Source of the DNA: Candidatus Omnitrophota bacterium
GTDB lineage: Bacteria; Omnitrophota; Gorgyraeia; Pluralincolimonadales; Pluralincolimonadaceae
Direction: 5' to 3'
Assembly (NCBI GenBank): GCA_030695925.1
Contig: JAUYOH010000104.1
Coordinates: 1 to 54,328 of the forward strand
DNA length: 54,328 nt
Made by a program: the position numbers and the translations under genes. Within the stretch, counting starts at the first letter, position 1. The number at the start of each line of letters is the position of its first letter. Positions 1-6,882 of the stretch are shown in pieces. The notes beneath the pieces are model-generated. The model was not told the DNA's origin. It searched no databases and was given only the letters and a program-made list of their open reading frames with translations.

Positions 1-1470
1 AAACATTGTCGATAATGGATTTAAAAAATCTCGGTCTTTAAAATCATCATTACGGCGACCAAACTGCTCCATCATAATTCTATCTGGGCTTTCGTTAACG
101 CTCTTTATGATTTCGCCAAAATCAGTCCACGCTGGCTCTAACTCCCGCATAGACCATAAAGCCAGTGCCAGACTGTAAACAGCGTCATCGTGGGGCTGTC
201 CGCCAAATTTAGGCGGATTCATTGAAGTATCTACGCTAAAGACTTCCAATTCTTTTTTAAGTAACTCAAAATCTGGACTAAATTTTAAGCGTCCTTCGTC
301 AATAATCCTATAAAGTAAATTAAATATCGGCATTTGCGCCTCACGGCTTAGATGTAGCAATTCGCTTTTAAACCCCTGCGACAGTGCCCAAGAATGAAGA
401 TCGGCGGACTGGTATACATCAGAGACAACGTTCTCCAGCCCATAACTTTGTCTCGCCTCGACTAAAGCGCTCTTAATGGAATCCGCATCGGAGAACGTTA
501 TAATCTTTGAATCAACAACATAAAAGACTTCCTTCTCCTCCCGCAAGCCTTTCGCCAAGAACGTCAATACCGTCCTGTCTGCGTTCTTGCTGAAGGCGAG
601 GGCACGGTCTAAGCCAGCGCCAAGAACATAACCGCTCAAATCGGATAAAGAAAATTCCTTGTCGAGGCATTTTAAGATTTGCTCCTCATTAAATAAACTT
701 TCTCCGCCCTCAGACCATTCGTTGCGGTGATATGCCCTGAACTGGCTGGGGAGCATCTGCTTCTGCCTGCTTATTAAAAAACTCTCGGCTATTAAAGGGC
801 TAAGATTCTTTTGCGTATAATAAAAATAAACGCTCTCATCTTCCTTTGAGCCTTGATACAGGCGATAAAGAACATTCGTCTTGGATGAAGCCTGAGAAGG
901 TAAAATTATTTGACCGTCCCTATCGGCGCACTGCGAAGCTAAAACTTGGAATAAACCTTCTCCGTTATCTTCGCTGGCGTGGATTTCGTCAACAACTCCG
1001 ATTGTAATAGGATAACCAAAACTGGTCTGGAGCTTGGCAGAGAGGCAGACTACCTTTGATTTCGTTTCGGGTAATAATATTTTATCCTCGAATATGTTCT
1101 CGGCCTTGACCAGTTCCAACAAGACAGGGCTACACCGAATAAAATCTTTAAACGTATCGAAAAGGACGTTCTGCGCCTGCGTGTAGGAGTTAGAGCACAC
1201 GACCCCCTGACAATTAAAAGTGGTGATAAACTTCCAAGTCAATATTAAACTGCCCAGCATCGTTTTGCCGTTACGTTTTGGCATCGACAAACAGAGAACT
1301 CGATAGCTGGGCTTACCGTCCTTCAGGCTGGTCGCTTCCTTTAAGATTTCCTTCTGGTAATCCCAGAGATGTAATTTTTGGATGCCCTTAGGGGTAGGAA
1401 TCCAAACAGTATCCTCAATAAACTCAACAATATCTTTTTGCCACGCCTTTAAGAGTTCCCTATCTATCAT
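1..1470 (-). CDS. Phage terminase large subunit, 3'-truncated by window edge
   Basis: This is the packaging motor ATPase/nuclease of a tailed phage or phage-derived element. The reading frame is open from an ATG at 1470 to base 1 (490 codons) and continues off the window. A Walker A-like loop (SMPKRNGKT, residues 62-70) and a Walker B (VVDEIH, residues 159-164) mark the ATPase domain. The RNase H-like nuclease half shows Asp288 in GAGLDRA, Asp351/Asp357 in DVYQSADLHS and the final HDD at 427-429. The start overlaps the stop of the small-subunit candidate by 11 bases and has a GAGGGG ribosome site just upstream. The family assignment rests on motif order and is secure; which terminase family it belongs to is not clear. 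Confidence 0.93.
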   Translation of the reverse strand, partial: MIDRELLKAWQKDIVEFIEDTVWIPTPKGIQKLHLWDYQKEILKEATSLKDGKPSYRVLCLSMPKRNGKTMLGSLILTWKFITTFNCQGVVCSNSYTQAQNVLFDTFKDFIRCSPVLLELVKAENIFEDKILLPETKSKVVCLSAKLQTSFGYPITIGVVDEIHASEDNGEGLFQVLASQCADRDGQIILPSQASSKTNVLYRLYQGSKEDESVYFYYTQKNLSPLIAESFLISRQKQMLPSQFRAYHRNEWSEGGESLFNEEQILKCLDKEFSLSDLSGYVLGAGLDRALAFSKNADRTVLTFLAKGLREEKEVFYVVDSKIITFSDADSIKSALVEARQSYGLENVVSDVYQSADLHSWALSQGFKSELLHLSREAQMPIFNLLYRIIDEGRLKFSPDFELLKKELEVFSVDTSMNPPKFGGQPHDDAVYSLALALWSMRELEPAWTDFGEIIKSVNESPDRIMMEQFGRRNDDFKDRDFLNPLSTMF

Positions 1471-1786
1471 CTGTCCCCTCTTTTGATAAGATTAAATCGC
1501 CTAAAGTAGGCTCTTGCGCCTGTTTTATCCGCTCCATACTGCGCCCCTTCTGGATAACTTTAAGGTAGGTATTGCAGACCTTGTCCAAGGCTATAATTTG
1601 AGGCATAAGCCCATCTATTGCCTTGAGGCCGTCGCTGGCGTAGGCTTCTTTGATATATCTCGCCAATAACCGAGCCACAAATTGCAGGTTAAGGCTTAAA
1701 ACCTTGACCATTTTTGCTGGCTCTTTCTCTCTAATCCTAAGCCTTTTGGGGATGGGTCTATAAACCCCTGCCTTGATGTTTGCCAT
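1460..1786 (-). CDS. Probable terminase small subunit
   Basis: A 108-aa basic, helical protein directly upstream of and overlapping the terminase large subunit. It has no motif I can name. The role (recognition of the phage packaging site) is inferred from its position, size and coupled translation with the large subunit. The ATG at 1786 is preceded by an AGGAG site with usual spacing. A hypothetical phage protein of other function remains possible. Confidence 0.6.
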   Translation of the reverse strand: MANIKAGVYRPIPKRLRIREKEPAKMVKVLSLNLQFVARLLARYIKEAYASDGLKAIDGLMPQIIALDKVCNTYLKVIQKGRSMERIKQAQEPTLGDLILSKEGTDDR

Positions 1787-1944
1787 CTATATCATCTCCT
1801 ATATCCTTATCGCTGTAACTCATTACCTTTAAATCAGATAACTCATATTAATTTCGGTATATATTCAAGGGCAGACCTGCTTCTGAACAATGACGAAAAT
1901 AAAGCCAGTCAAAAAACAGGGGATAACCCTTTAATCTCCCACTT

Positions 1945-1962
1945 TTCCACCCGAAGGCGGAA
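1945..1962 (-). other. Hairpin with UUCG-type tetraloop
   Basis: On the minus strand, TTCCGCC-TTCG-GGTGGAA forms a 7-bp stem (one G-T pair) closed by a TTCG tetraloop, in the non-coding stretch between the D5 helicase gene and the terminase genes. No T-run follows, so it is not a standard intrinsic terminator. It could be an mRNA stability or processing element. Confidence 0.4.
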
Positions 1963-1983
1963 GCCAAATAAAATAACCTATAT

Positions 1984-2101
1984 GTCCACATACGGACGTA
2001 AAGGACACATCCTTCTTTACCTATATTCCCTTATATATTTAATATTCTGTTACGTGCGAATAGGAAAGAGACGATACGTCCGTTATGTCCGTTCCTGTCC
2101 G
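1984..2101. repeat. GGAC/GTCC iteron cluster, candidate replication or regulatory site
   Basis: Three direct copies of GTCCG start at 2078, 2087 and 2097 (spacing 9 and 10). On the other side lie GTCCA at 1984, CGGAC at 1993 and GGAC at 2003. TACGTCCGT at 2075-2083 is exactly inverted as ACGGACGTA at 1992-2000. An AT-rich stretch (about 2017-2050) sits between the two groups. The cluster adjoins the 3' end of the D5-type helicase gene. Iterons beside a replication helicase are typical of phage or plasmid origins, so an origin or an initiator-binding site is the inference. Confidence 0.45.
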
Positions 2102-3396
2102 CTTTTTAGACTAAGACACGACTCAAAACCAATTCCCACCCAAGTTCGTGTCCGCCCCGCTCCAACCCTGTCCTCTGATATATTCCTAAAGTGTCGCAAT
2201 AATTCCGCCCCTAACTTCCGCTTACTGACTGGCCTATATCCGCTTGTCCTGCACCATTCGGAGTAAGAGGAATAAAGTCCCTGCTTTGATATGGACAGGT
2301 CTTCCCTGATGACGCAGTCCTCTTCCACAAATAACAGAACATTATTATTCTCCTTGCGGTATTCTTTTATCTCCTGCTGGATGCCTTCGCCTATACGAAA
2401 GTATCCTCGCCCCCGCAATCGCTTCAATCCTTCCAGACACCATAAGAAGATGCCGTCCAGCTCCACCGCTAATTCCGCCTTTAGGTTCTTATTTTGCTCC
2501 TCTTCCGCAAAGGTTTTATTAAATCGGATTATCAGAAGCCGTCTAAAGAAGCTATCTGTCTTGTCATCAACCCTTGGCAGGGCGTTTACGGCGAAAATTA
2601 ATTTGCAGAATGGCCTAAAGGTAAAAACTTTTTTATATTTATGGTCGGCGGTTAAAGAGTCCCCCGACACAATACCCTTAAAATTTGCGTCATAAACTTC
2701 GCTCTTGGCGTTCGTCTCTATGGAAATATTGGTAAGTTTCCCGAATAGGGAAGCGACGTAGAAATGATTATTAAATTTTTCGAGCGGTATTGCCACGAAG
2801 TTACCCGCACCCAATATCATTTGAAGAAGATGTAGCAGGGTGGACTTTCCGTTTGCGCCTTCTCCGAGGAGTAATAACGCTTTTTCAAATTTGGTCTCTC
2901 TGGTCAGGCATAATCCGAAAAACTCCTGCGTAGCCTCTATCTTTTCCGCATCCCCTTCAAATATCTCCGAGACGGTCTTGTCCCATTTCGGACATCGAGC
3001 ATCTGGGTCGTAGGAGACATCAAGCCTGATTGTGCTATATATATCGGGACTATGCGGTAATAATTCAAGGGCAGTCAGGTCAAGCAACCCATTTTTCAAG
3101 TTTAAAAAAGGAGTATTATTCAGCTTATCCGTTTCGAGGTAGGTATCGGTCTGCAAGGCAAATATGACCTCTTCCGCAAATCTTATTTTAAACTTATCGC
3201 CGACGACAGCCTTAATCCAGCTATGTATCCGCTCCTCGGCAACAGGGTGATAACAACCATCCTCGTATTCGTAGAACTCTTGGCAGAATATAATTTTATG
3301 TTCATCGCAGATTTTTTTAGCGATGGCTAAATGGCTTATGTCTTCAAGCCTTTTTGAAATCTCCTCGATTTTTTTATCAACGAGCGTGTTAACCAT
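2083..3396 (-). CDS. D5/P4-type phage replicative helicase (primase-associated)
   Basis: A 437-aa protein of the D5_N plus superfamily 3 helicase type that unwinds DNA at phage or plasmid origins. Residues about 1-140 match the D5_N-like lead-in. The Walker A GEGANGKST is at residues 178-186, a sensor-type Asn in FAVN at about 271, and the arginine pair in FFRR at 284-286. I chose the ATG at 3396: it overlaps the stop of the upstream zinc-finger gene in an ATGGTTAA junction and follows a GGGGGAC ribosome site. A longer open frame to 3462 exists but would read far into the upstream gene. No polymerase or TOPRIM catalytic domain is visible, unlike full-length P4 alpha proteins. Confidence 0.88.
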   Translation of the reverse strand: MVNTLVDKKIEEISKRLEDISHLAIAKKICDEHKIIFCQEFYEYEDGCYHPVAEERIHSWIKAVVGDKFKIRFAEEVIFALQTDTYLETDKLNNTPFLNLKNGLLDLTALELLPHSPDIYSTIRLDVSYDPDARCPKWDKTVSEIFEGDAEKIEATQEFFGLCLTRETKFEKALLLLGEGANGKSTLLHLLQMILGAGNFVAIPLEKFNNHFYVASLFGKLTNISIETNAKSEVYDANFKGIVSGDSLTADHKYKKVFTFRPFCKLIFAVNALPRVDDKTDSFFRRLLIIRFNKTFAEEEQNKNLKAELAVELDGIFLWCLEGLKRLRGRGYFRIGEGIQQEIKEYRKENNNVLLFVEEDCVIREDLSISKQGLYSSYSEWCRTSGYRPVSKRKLGAELLRHFRNISEDRVGAGRTRTWVGIGFESCLSLKSGQERT

Positions 3397-3946
3397 TAAA
3401 GTCCCCCAAACGACAAACAGCGTCCTTAAAGGACAGGCCAAAAAGATGCTCGGCAAGAGCAATCACATCCCCCGCTTTATGACAGCCGAAGCAATAAAAA
3501 GAATTAGTCTCAGGGTAAACATAAAACGAGGGGTCTTTATCAGGATGAAAAGGGCATATGCCTTTAAAATTTTCGCCCGACCGTTTCAATTTTAGAGACT
3601 CGGCGACTTCCAATATAGGCACGGCTTTTGCCCTCTCAACGGCTTCCCTAAAATCGACATTCGGAGACTTGCCTTCGCTTACGGCCTTCAGGTGTTTAAG
3701 CCGTTGAATCTGCCGAGTTGCTTCCAGCAGAGCTGGCTCAACATCCATCTTCACCAGCTCTATCATAAACCAACGGCTGAACTCGTCCTTAGTCGAAGCC
3801 CTAATCAAAATAAGGTTGAACTCGATGACGTCCTCTATTTCTTTAAGGCGTGCCCGCCACTCTTTGAGCTTTTGCGGGATAAACCTCTTCGCCTCTGGAA
3901 AAATGCTCACGAGCTCGGAATCATTTATATTTTTTATACGGTTCAT
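3389..3946 (-). CDS. CHC2 zinc-finger primase-like protein
   Basis: A 185-aa protein whose last 60 residues form a DnaG-type CHC2 zinc finger. The ligands are Cys131, His134, Cys152 and Cys155, in CPFH...YCFGC followed by KAGDVIALAEHLFGLSF. In DnaG primases this finger recognises the template and is followed by a TOPRIM domain; here the protein ends after the finger. The first 125 residues are helical and unassigned. It overlaps the downstream helicase gene by 8 bases and the upstream 48-aa ORF by 26, so the three are translationally coupled. The likely role is template recognition in priming, together with the helicase. Confidence 0.8.
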   Translation of the reverse strand: MNRIKNINDSELVSIFPEAKRFIPQKLKEWRARLKEIEDVIEFNLILIRASTKDEFSRWFMIELVKMDVEPALLEATRQIQRLKHLKAVSEGKSPNVDFREAVERAKAVPILEVAESLKLKRSGENFKGICPFHPDKDPSFYVYPETNSFYCFGCHKAGDVIALAEHLFGLSFKDAVCRLGDFNG

Positions 3947-4067
3947 CTTTATCCTTTAAAATATCCCGAATAGTCCACTGCACCAGCATATCGAGGATGA
4001 AATCCTTGGCCACATTTGGCATCGCTTCGTCAGCATCAAGTTCTATAAACTTAATGCTTTCGGTCAT
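3921..4067 (-). CDS. Small 48-aa phage-element protein
   Basis: ATG at 4067 to TGA at 3921, overlapping the HTH gene upstream by 17 bases and the zinc-finger gene downstream by 26. The product starts MTESIKFIEL and ends in a lysine-rich tail; it is acidic in the first half with a hydrophobic middle. Without it there would be a 100-base hole in an otherwise overlapping gene run. I do not recognise a family. The ribosome site (AGGGCAAG) is modest. Confidence 0.55.
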   Translation of the reverse strand: MTESIKFIELDADEAMPNVAKDFILDMLVQWTIRDILKDKDEPYKKYK

Positions 4068-4242
4068 CTTGCCCTGTTAATTCTTTTATCCGCTCGATGT
4101 CCTGCTTGCTAAAAACACGCCAGCCATTCCATTCCTTCTTGGGTTCGGGGATTAGTCCCCGCTTGATGTAACGTCGGATTGTGTTCTCGTGCTTCCCAGT
4201 CGCTTCTGCTACCTCGTGGATATAAAATGTCTTCTTGCTCAT
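4051..4242 (-). CDS. MerR/excisionase-type helix-turn-helix protein
   Basis: A 63-aa protein consisting almost only of a winged HTH_17/MerR-like DNA-binding fold (IHEVAEATGKHENTIRRYI, then RGLIPEP and WRVFSKQDIERI). Proteins of this size and type in phage elements act as excisionases, AlpA-like activators or repressors. The sequence cannot separate these. It heads the replication gene run (HTH, 48-aa, CHC2, helicase). A perfect 7-bp inverted repeat lies 63-78 bases upstream of its start and is a candidate binding site. Confidence 0.8.
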   Translation of the reverse strand: MSKKTFYIHEVAEATGKHENTIRRYIKRGLIPEPKKEWNGWRVFSKQDIERIKELTGQDDRKH

Positions 4243-4304
4243 CTCTTGCCTTTCTTGCTTTCATTTTGAATATACCTTATGAAACCAAGAGAAGATATCC
4301 CAAG

Positions 4305-4320
4305 AATCGAAAATTCGATT
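4305..4320. promoter_or_regulatory. Inverted repeat, candidate operator
   Basis: AATCGAA-AA-TTCGATT: perfect 7-base arms with a 2-base centre, in the non-coding gap upstream of the MerR-like gene and downstream of the neighbouring terminator. Position and symmetry fit a dimeric regulator's binding site. No clear promoter hexamers were found around it, so this is inference. Confidence 0.35.
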
Positions 4321-4340
4321 TATGGGGGGACTTTGAAGAC

Positions 4341-4369
4341 AAAAAAAGAGACCGACTGTTATCGGTCTC
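4341..4369 (-). terminator. Intrinsic terminator after the 219-aa gene
   Basis: On the minus strand, GAGACCGA-TAACAG-TCGGTCTC forms a perfect 8-bp stem with a 6-base loop. It is followed directly by TTTTTTT. It starts 26 bases beyond the stop codon of the gene at 4395. This is a textbook rho-independent terminator. It separates that unit from the HTH/replication genes. Confidence 0.9.
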
Positions 4370-4394
4370 CCATAAAAAGGGTATTGGTTATGCT

Positions 4395-5054
4395 TTAATC
4401 GTATTTTTTAGAAAGGACTATATCCTTAACTCGTTTATTTGGAGGCGGGTCTTGAGGGTTCTTGGCCCTCTTATGTTTTATCTGGTATTTCTCTAATAGG
4501 TTATCTATTATGTCAGTAGGTTTCTCACCTTTTTTCCTGCGGGTTACATATTCCTTCTTCATCGCCTTATTACGCTTTATGTCTTCTTTCCTGCCCTGTG
4601 TTATTGTAGCTTTGCCGAGATAGTGATTCTTTAATAGGGTTTGGAGAGAGCTAAAGGCTAAAGAGTCCTGCCGTGTTGCCTCCCTTGAAATTTGGGTTAT
4701 GCTCGGCAAGCCTTCCCTATCAATAGACAGTTTTATCGTGCCTTTTAACATAGGTTTGTTGCCAATCATAAATTTTATACCCCGTCTATCCATAAAATCC
4801 TGCCACGCCTTAATGCGCTCTTCCCATTCCTTAGTGCCATATAATTTGACGACCTGTTTTTCTGTAAGAGGCGGATATTTTGAAATCATAACTTTGAGGT
4901 CTTTTTTAAAGATGGGATTTTTGATAAGCTCCTTCGCCTCTTTGGACAATTTTTTATAATATTTTGACTTAAAGAAAAGCCTAAGCGCTTCTTGCTCTGG
5001 AGTCCCTTTCTTCTTCATCGTGTAACCTTTAATTCGTGGAGTCATTTTGCTCAT
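4395..5054 (-). CDS. Unknown 219-aa element protein
   Basis: I do not recognise this gene. The product is very basic and mostly helical, with a lysine-rich N-terminus (RIKGYTMKKKGTPEQEALRL), a central part with a possible HTH (SISTQ-type region around residues 115-140) and a basic C-terminus. No catalytic motif is evident, and it is not a tyrosine or serine recombinase. ATG codons at 5054 and 5045 are both possible starts; the TTG at 5063 is less likely. It sits between the zinc-ribbon gene (44 bases upstream) and its own terminator. Basic charge suggests nucleic-acid binding. Confidence 0.7.
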   Translation of the reverse strand: MSKMTPRIKGYTMKKKGTPEQEALRLFFKSKYYKKLSKEAKELIKNPIFKKDLKVMISKYPPLTEKQVVKLYGTKEWEERIKAWQDFMDRRGIKFMIGNKPMLKGTIKLSIDREGLPSITQISREATRQDSLAFSSLQTLLKNHYLGKATITQGRKEDIKRNKAMKKEYVTRRKKGEKPTDIIDNLLEKYQIKHKRAKNPQDPPPNKRVKDIVLSKKYD

Positions 5055-5097
5055 CGCTCTCAAAGTTAAATTTGAAGTTTGTCATTTTATTTTAACC

Positions 5098-5274
5098 TTA
5101 TATACTTTTCGCTATTTTTACTATCCCCCCGTGCTTTTTGATGCAGTCATTACACGCATCTATTTTTTTACGAGGCTCTTTACTCATATAGCCTGCCTTC
5201 AATTCGTTATTTTTGATGCTATTTATACGCTGGGTTTCTTTCAGTTCACCGCAATAATAACACTTGTGTTTCAT
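5098..5274 (-). CDS. Small zinc-ribbon protein, 58 aa
   Basis: ATG at 5274 to TAA at 5098, with a strong AGGGGGA ribosome site directly in front. The product carries two CxxC knuckles (CYYC at residues 5-8 and CNDC at 41-44), which together make a treble-clef or zinc-ribbon. The rest is lysine-rich. Many phage accessory proteins have this architecture, but I cannot assign a function. It is the first gene of the element next to the tRNA. Its leader contains two interleaved, perfectly complementary segment pairs (5296-5375). Confidence 0.75.
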   Translation of the reverse strand: MKHKCYYCGELKETQRINSIKNNELKAGYMSKEPRKKIDACNDCIKKHGGIVKIAKSI

Positions 5275-5295
5275 ATTTCCCCCTATAAATAATTA

Positions 5296-5375
5296 GCCCG
5301 CTGGGGAAACCCTGAGAGATTAACCCCAGCGGGCAACGGTGCACCGTAAAAACCAAATTGTCTCTCTCAGGGTTT
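5296..5375 (-). promoter_or_regulatory. Interleaved complementary leader segments (RNA switch or pseudoknot-like)
   Basis: Read on the minus strand the order is A-B-A'-B'. Segment A (5375-5363, AAACCCTGAGAGA) is fully complementary to A' (5319-5307), 13 bp. Segment B (5334-5324, GCCCGCTGGGG) is fully complementary to B' (5306-5296), 11 bp. A' and B' touch, so both helices cannot easily form in full at once; two competing hairpins are more likely than a full pseudoknot. A 12-base perfect palindrome, ACGGTGCACCGT (5336-5347), lies between A and B. The B-B' hairpin ends about 21 bases before the start of the zinc-ribbon gene. No known riboswitch class is recognised. Confidence 0.6.
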
Positions 5376-5470
5376 TAAATCAACAATGGACTATCTTCTT
5401 TTTACTTCCAGCACTTCCATATCGCATAATTCATTGATGATGCTGGAGTTATAAAATTTCTCTGTTAAAT

Positions 5471-5555
5471 TGGTGGGCAGGGAAGGGTTCGAACCTTCGA
5501 AGGCGTAGCCACCAGATTTACAGTCTGGCCCATTTGACCGCTTTGGTACCTGCCC
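5471..5555 (-). tRNA. tRNA-Tyr (GTA)
   Basis: An 85-base class II tRNA. The acceptor GGGCAGG pairs with CCTGCCC and is followed by discriminator A and an encoded CCA. The anticodon loop is in CAGACTGTAAATCTG (GTA). A long variable arm and GGTTCGAACC T-arm are present. Its 3' end is the last host feature before the phage-like element, so it is a candidate integration site. It lies 6 bases downstream of tRNA-Thr and is probably co-transcribed with it. Confidence 0.97.
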
Positions 5556-5561
5556 ACATGC

Positions 5562-5637
5562 TGGAGCTGGCGAAGGGAATTGAACCCCCGACCCGCTGTT
5601 TACAAAACAGCCGCTCTACCAACTGAGCTACGCCAGC
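5562..5637 (-). tRNA. tRNA-Thr (TGT)
   Basis: A 76-base tRNA. The acceptor GCTGGCG pairs with CGCCAGC, followed by discriminator T and an encoded CCA. The anticodon stem GCTGT/ACAGC encloses loop TTTGTAA with anticodon TGT. D-arm TAGCTCAGTTGGTAGAGC and T-arm GGGTTCAATTC are normal. The first ten bases overlap the end of nnrD: the TAG of the D-arm start doubles as the nnrD stop codon. Confidence 0.97.
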
Positions 5638-6491
5638 AACTTTATCGCTTCGGGTAATTTATTTAAAAGATCGGAGGCAATTAAACTTACCTCGCCTTTT
5701 TCCCTCGCCGCTAGATCTCCGGCGAGGCCGTGCAAGAAAACTCCTAGTCTGGCGGCGTCGAAAGGCTTGATCCCCTGTCCGATAAACGACGCTATCATAC
5801 CAGTCAGGATATCGCCCACGCCGCCCGAAGCCATTCCGGGATTTCCCGTCAAATTCACGTAGACCTTCCCTTTCGGGTCGGCCACGACCGTGCGGCGACC
5901 TTTCAAAACGCAAACGACATTATACTTATTGGCAAAATTTTTTGCAACTTTTTCTTTCACCTTTACTATCGCGTCACGCGATAGAGAAACCAACCTTGCC
6001 ATCTCGCCGGGATGAGGCGTAATTACTATCGGCGCCTTCGCCGAATTTAATATCGAGGCCTCTCCTTCCAGCGCGTTTATCCCGTCGGCGTCCAAGACCA
6101 TCGGCTTATCCAAGGAGACGACCAACTCCTTGACTAATTTCTCCGTGCTGAAATTCCTCGAGAGGCCGGGCCCGATGGCCACGCAATTTGCTTTCTCGGC
6201 GAATTTCAATATCTTGGAAAAAGCGCCTTCGCTTAAAGTCTGGTCATCCGTCTCCGGCAAGGGTTTTGTCATGACCTCGGTCAACTTGACCTCCAGGATA
6301 GGATTCAAGCTCTTCGGGATGCCGAGTGTCACGAGCCCGCTTCCGGACAATAGCGCGCCCATCGAAGTCAATGTCGCGGCGCCTGTCATACCGACAGAAC
6401 CCGCTATCACGAAGACATGGCCGTAATCGCCTTTATGCGCATCCAGCTTCCTTTTAGGCAGTAACTTTTTAATATCGCCCGGAACCCTCAT
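5628..6491 (-). CDS. nnrD: ADP/ATP-dependent NAD(P)H-hydrate dehydratase
   Basis: This enzyme dehydrates the damaged cofactor NAD(P)HX back to NAD(P)H in the cytosol. It is the ribokinase-like YjeF C-terminal domain only; the epimerase half (NnrE) is not fused. Visible motifs are HVFVIAGS near the N-terminus, LDADGINAL, ITPHPGEMARL, and the nucleotide-binding GNPGMASGGVGDILTGM near the C-terminus. I chose the ATG at 6491 (287 aa); a TTG at 6497 is also in frame. It follows acpS by a few bases. Its last four codons and stop overlap the tRNA-Thr gene. Confidence 0.93.
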   Translation of the reverse strand: MRVPGDIKKLLPKRKLDAHKGDYGHVFVIAGSVGMTGAATLTSMGALLSGSGLVTLGIPKSLNPILEVKLTEVMTKPLPETDDQTLSEGAFSKILKFAEKANCVAIGPGLSRNFSTEKLVKELVVSLDKPMVLDADGINALEGEASILNSAKAPIVITPHPGEMARLVSLSRDAIVKVKEKVAKNFANKYNVVCVLKGRRTVVADPKGKVYVNLTGNPGMASGGVGDILTGMIASFIGQGIKPFDAARLGVFLHGLAGDLAAREKGEVSLIASDLLNKLPEAIKLLA

Positions 6492-6498
6492 CTTCAAA

Positions 6499-6882
6499 TC
6501 AACCTTTCCCTACCAGTATGCAATTGCCTACCGCGTAATTTTTCGTGTGAGAGAGACTTATGACCGCCTTCGCGATCTTTCTTTTGTCCATCAATTTCTT
6601 CGCGCTGCCTTTCAATATGACCTTGGGTTTTCCGTTCTTCTCGTTTATTATCTCTACGTCGGTCCAGGCGATCGTAATCTTGCCGTCGCCGCCGAAGGCT
6701 TTATAAACCGCTTCCTTCGCCGCGAACCTTGCCGCCAGATGCTGCTCGGGAGCGCTTTTACTCCTGCAATAATCAAGTTCCCGCTTCGTATAGATCTTGT
6801 TTAAGAATCTACTGCCGTATTTCTTGACCGCGGCCTTGACTCTTGTTACCTCTACTATATCTACCCCGAATCCCTCTATCAT
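6499..6882 (-). CDS. acpS: Holo-[acyl-carrier-protein] synthase
   Basis: Transfers the 4'-phosphopantetheine arm from CoA to acyl carrier protein, activating fatty-acid synthesis. The 127-aa length is standard. The metal and CoA site is visible as [12 protein letters not shown] near the N-terminus and [13 protein letters not shown] around residue 70; the late [12 protein letters not shown] is also conserved. Its ATG overlaps the pdxJ stop by 4 bases (ATGA), so the two are translationally coupled. Confidence 0.97.
   Translation of the reverse strand: MIEGFGVDIVEVTRVKAAVKKYGSRFLNKIYTKRELDYCRSKSAPEQHLAARFAAKEAVYKAFGGDGKITIAWTDVEIINEKNGKPKVILKGSAKKLMDKRKIAKAVISLSHTKNYAVGNCILVGKG

Noticed and set aside
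5047-5292. Plus-strand open frame of 81 codons over the zinc-ribbon gene
   Set aside because: Hydrophobic, low-information translation with no ribosome site. The minus strand has a better-supported 58-aa gene with CxxC pairs and a strong ribosome site.
5430-5570. CTCCAGCAT found both at the tRNA-Thr 3' end and near 5440 as an attachment-site repeat
   Set aside because: Only 9 bases long, not at the tRNA-Tyr boundary, and not extended on either side; chance similarity is adequate.
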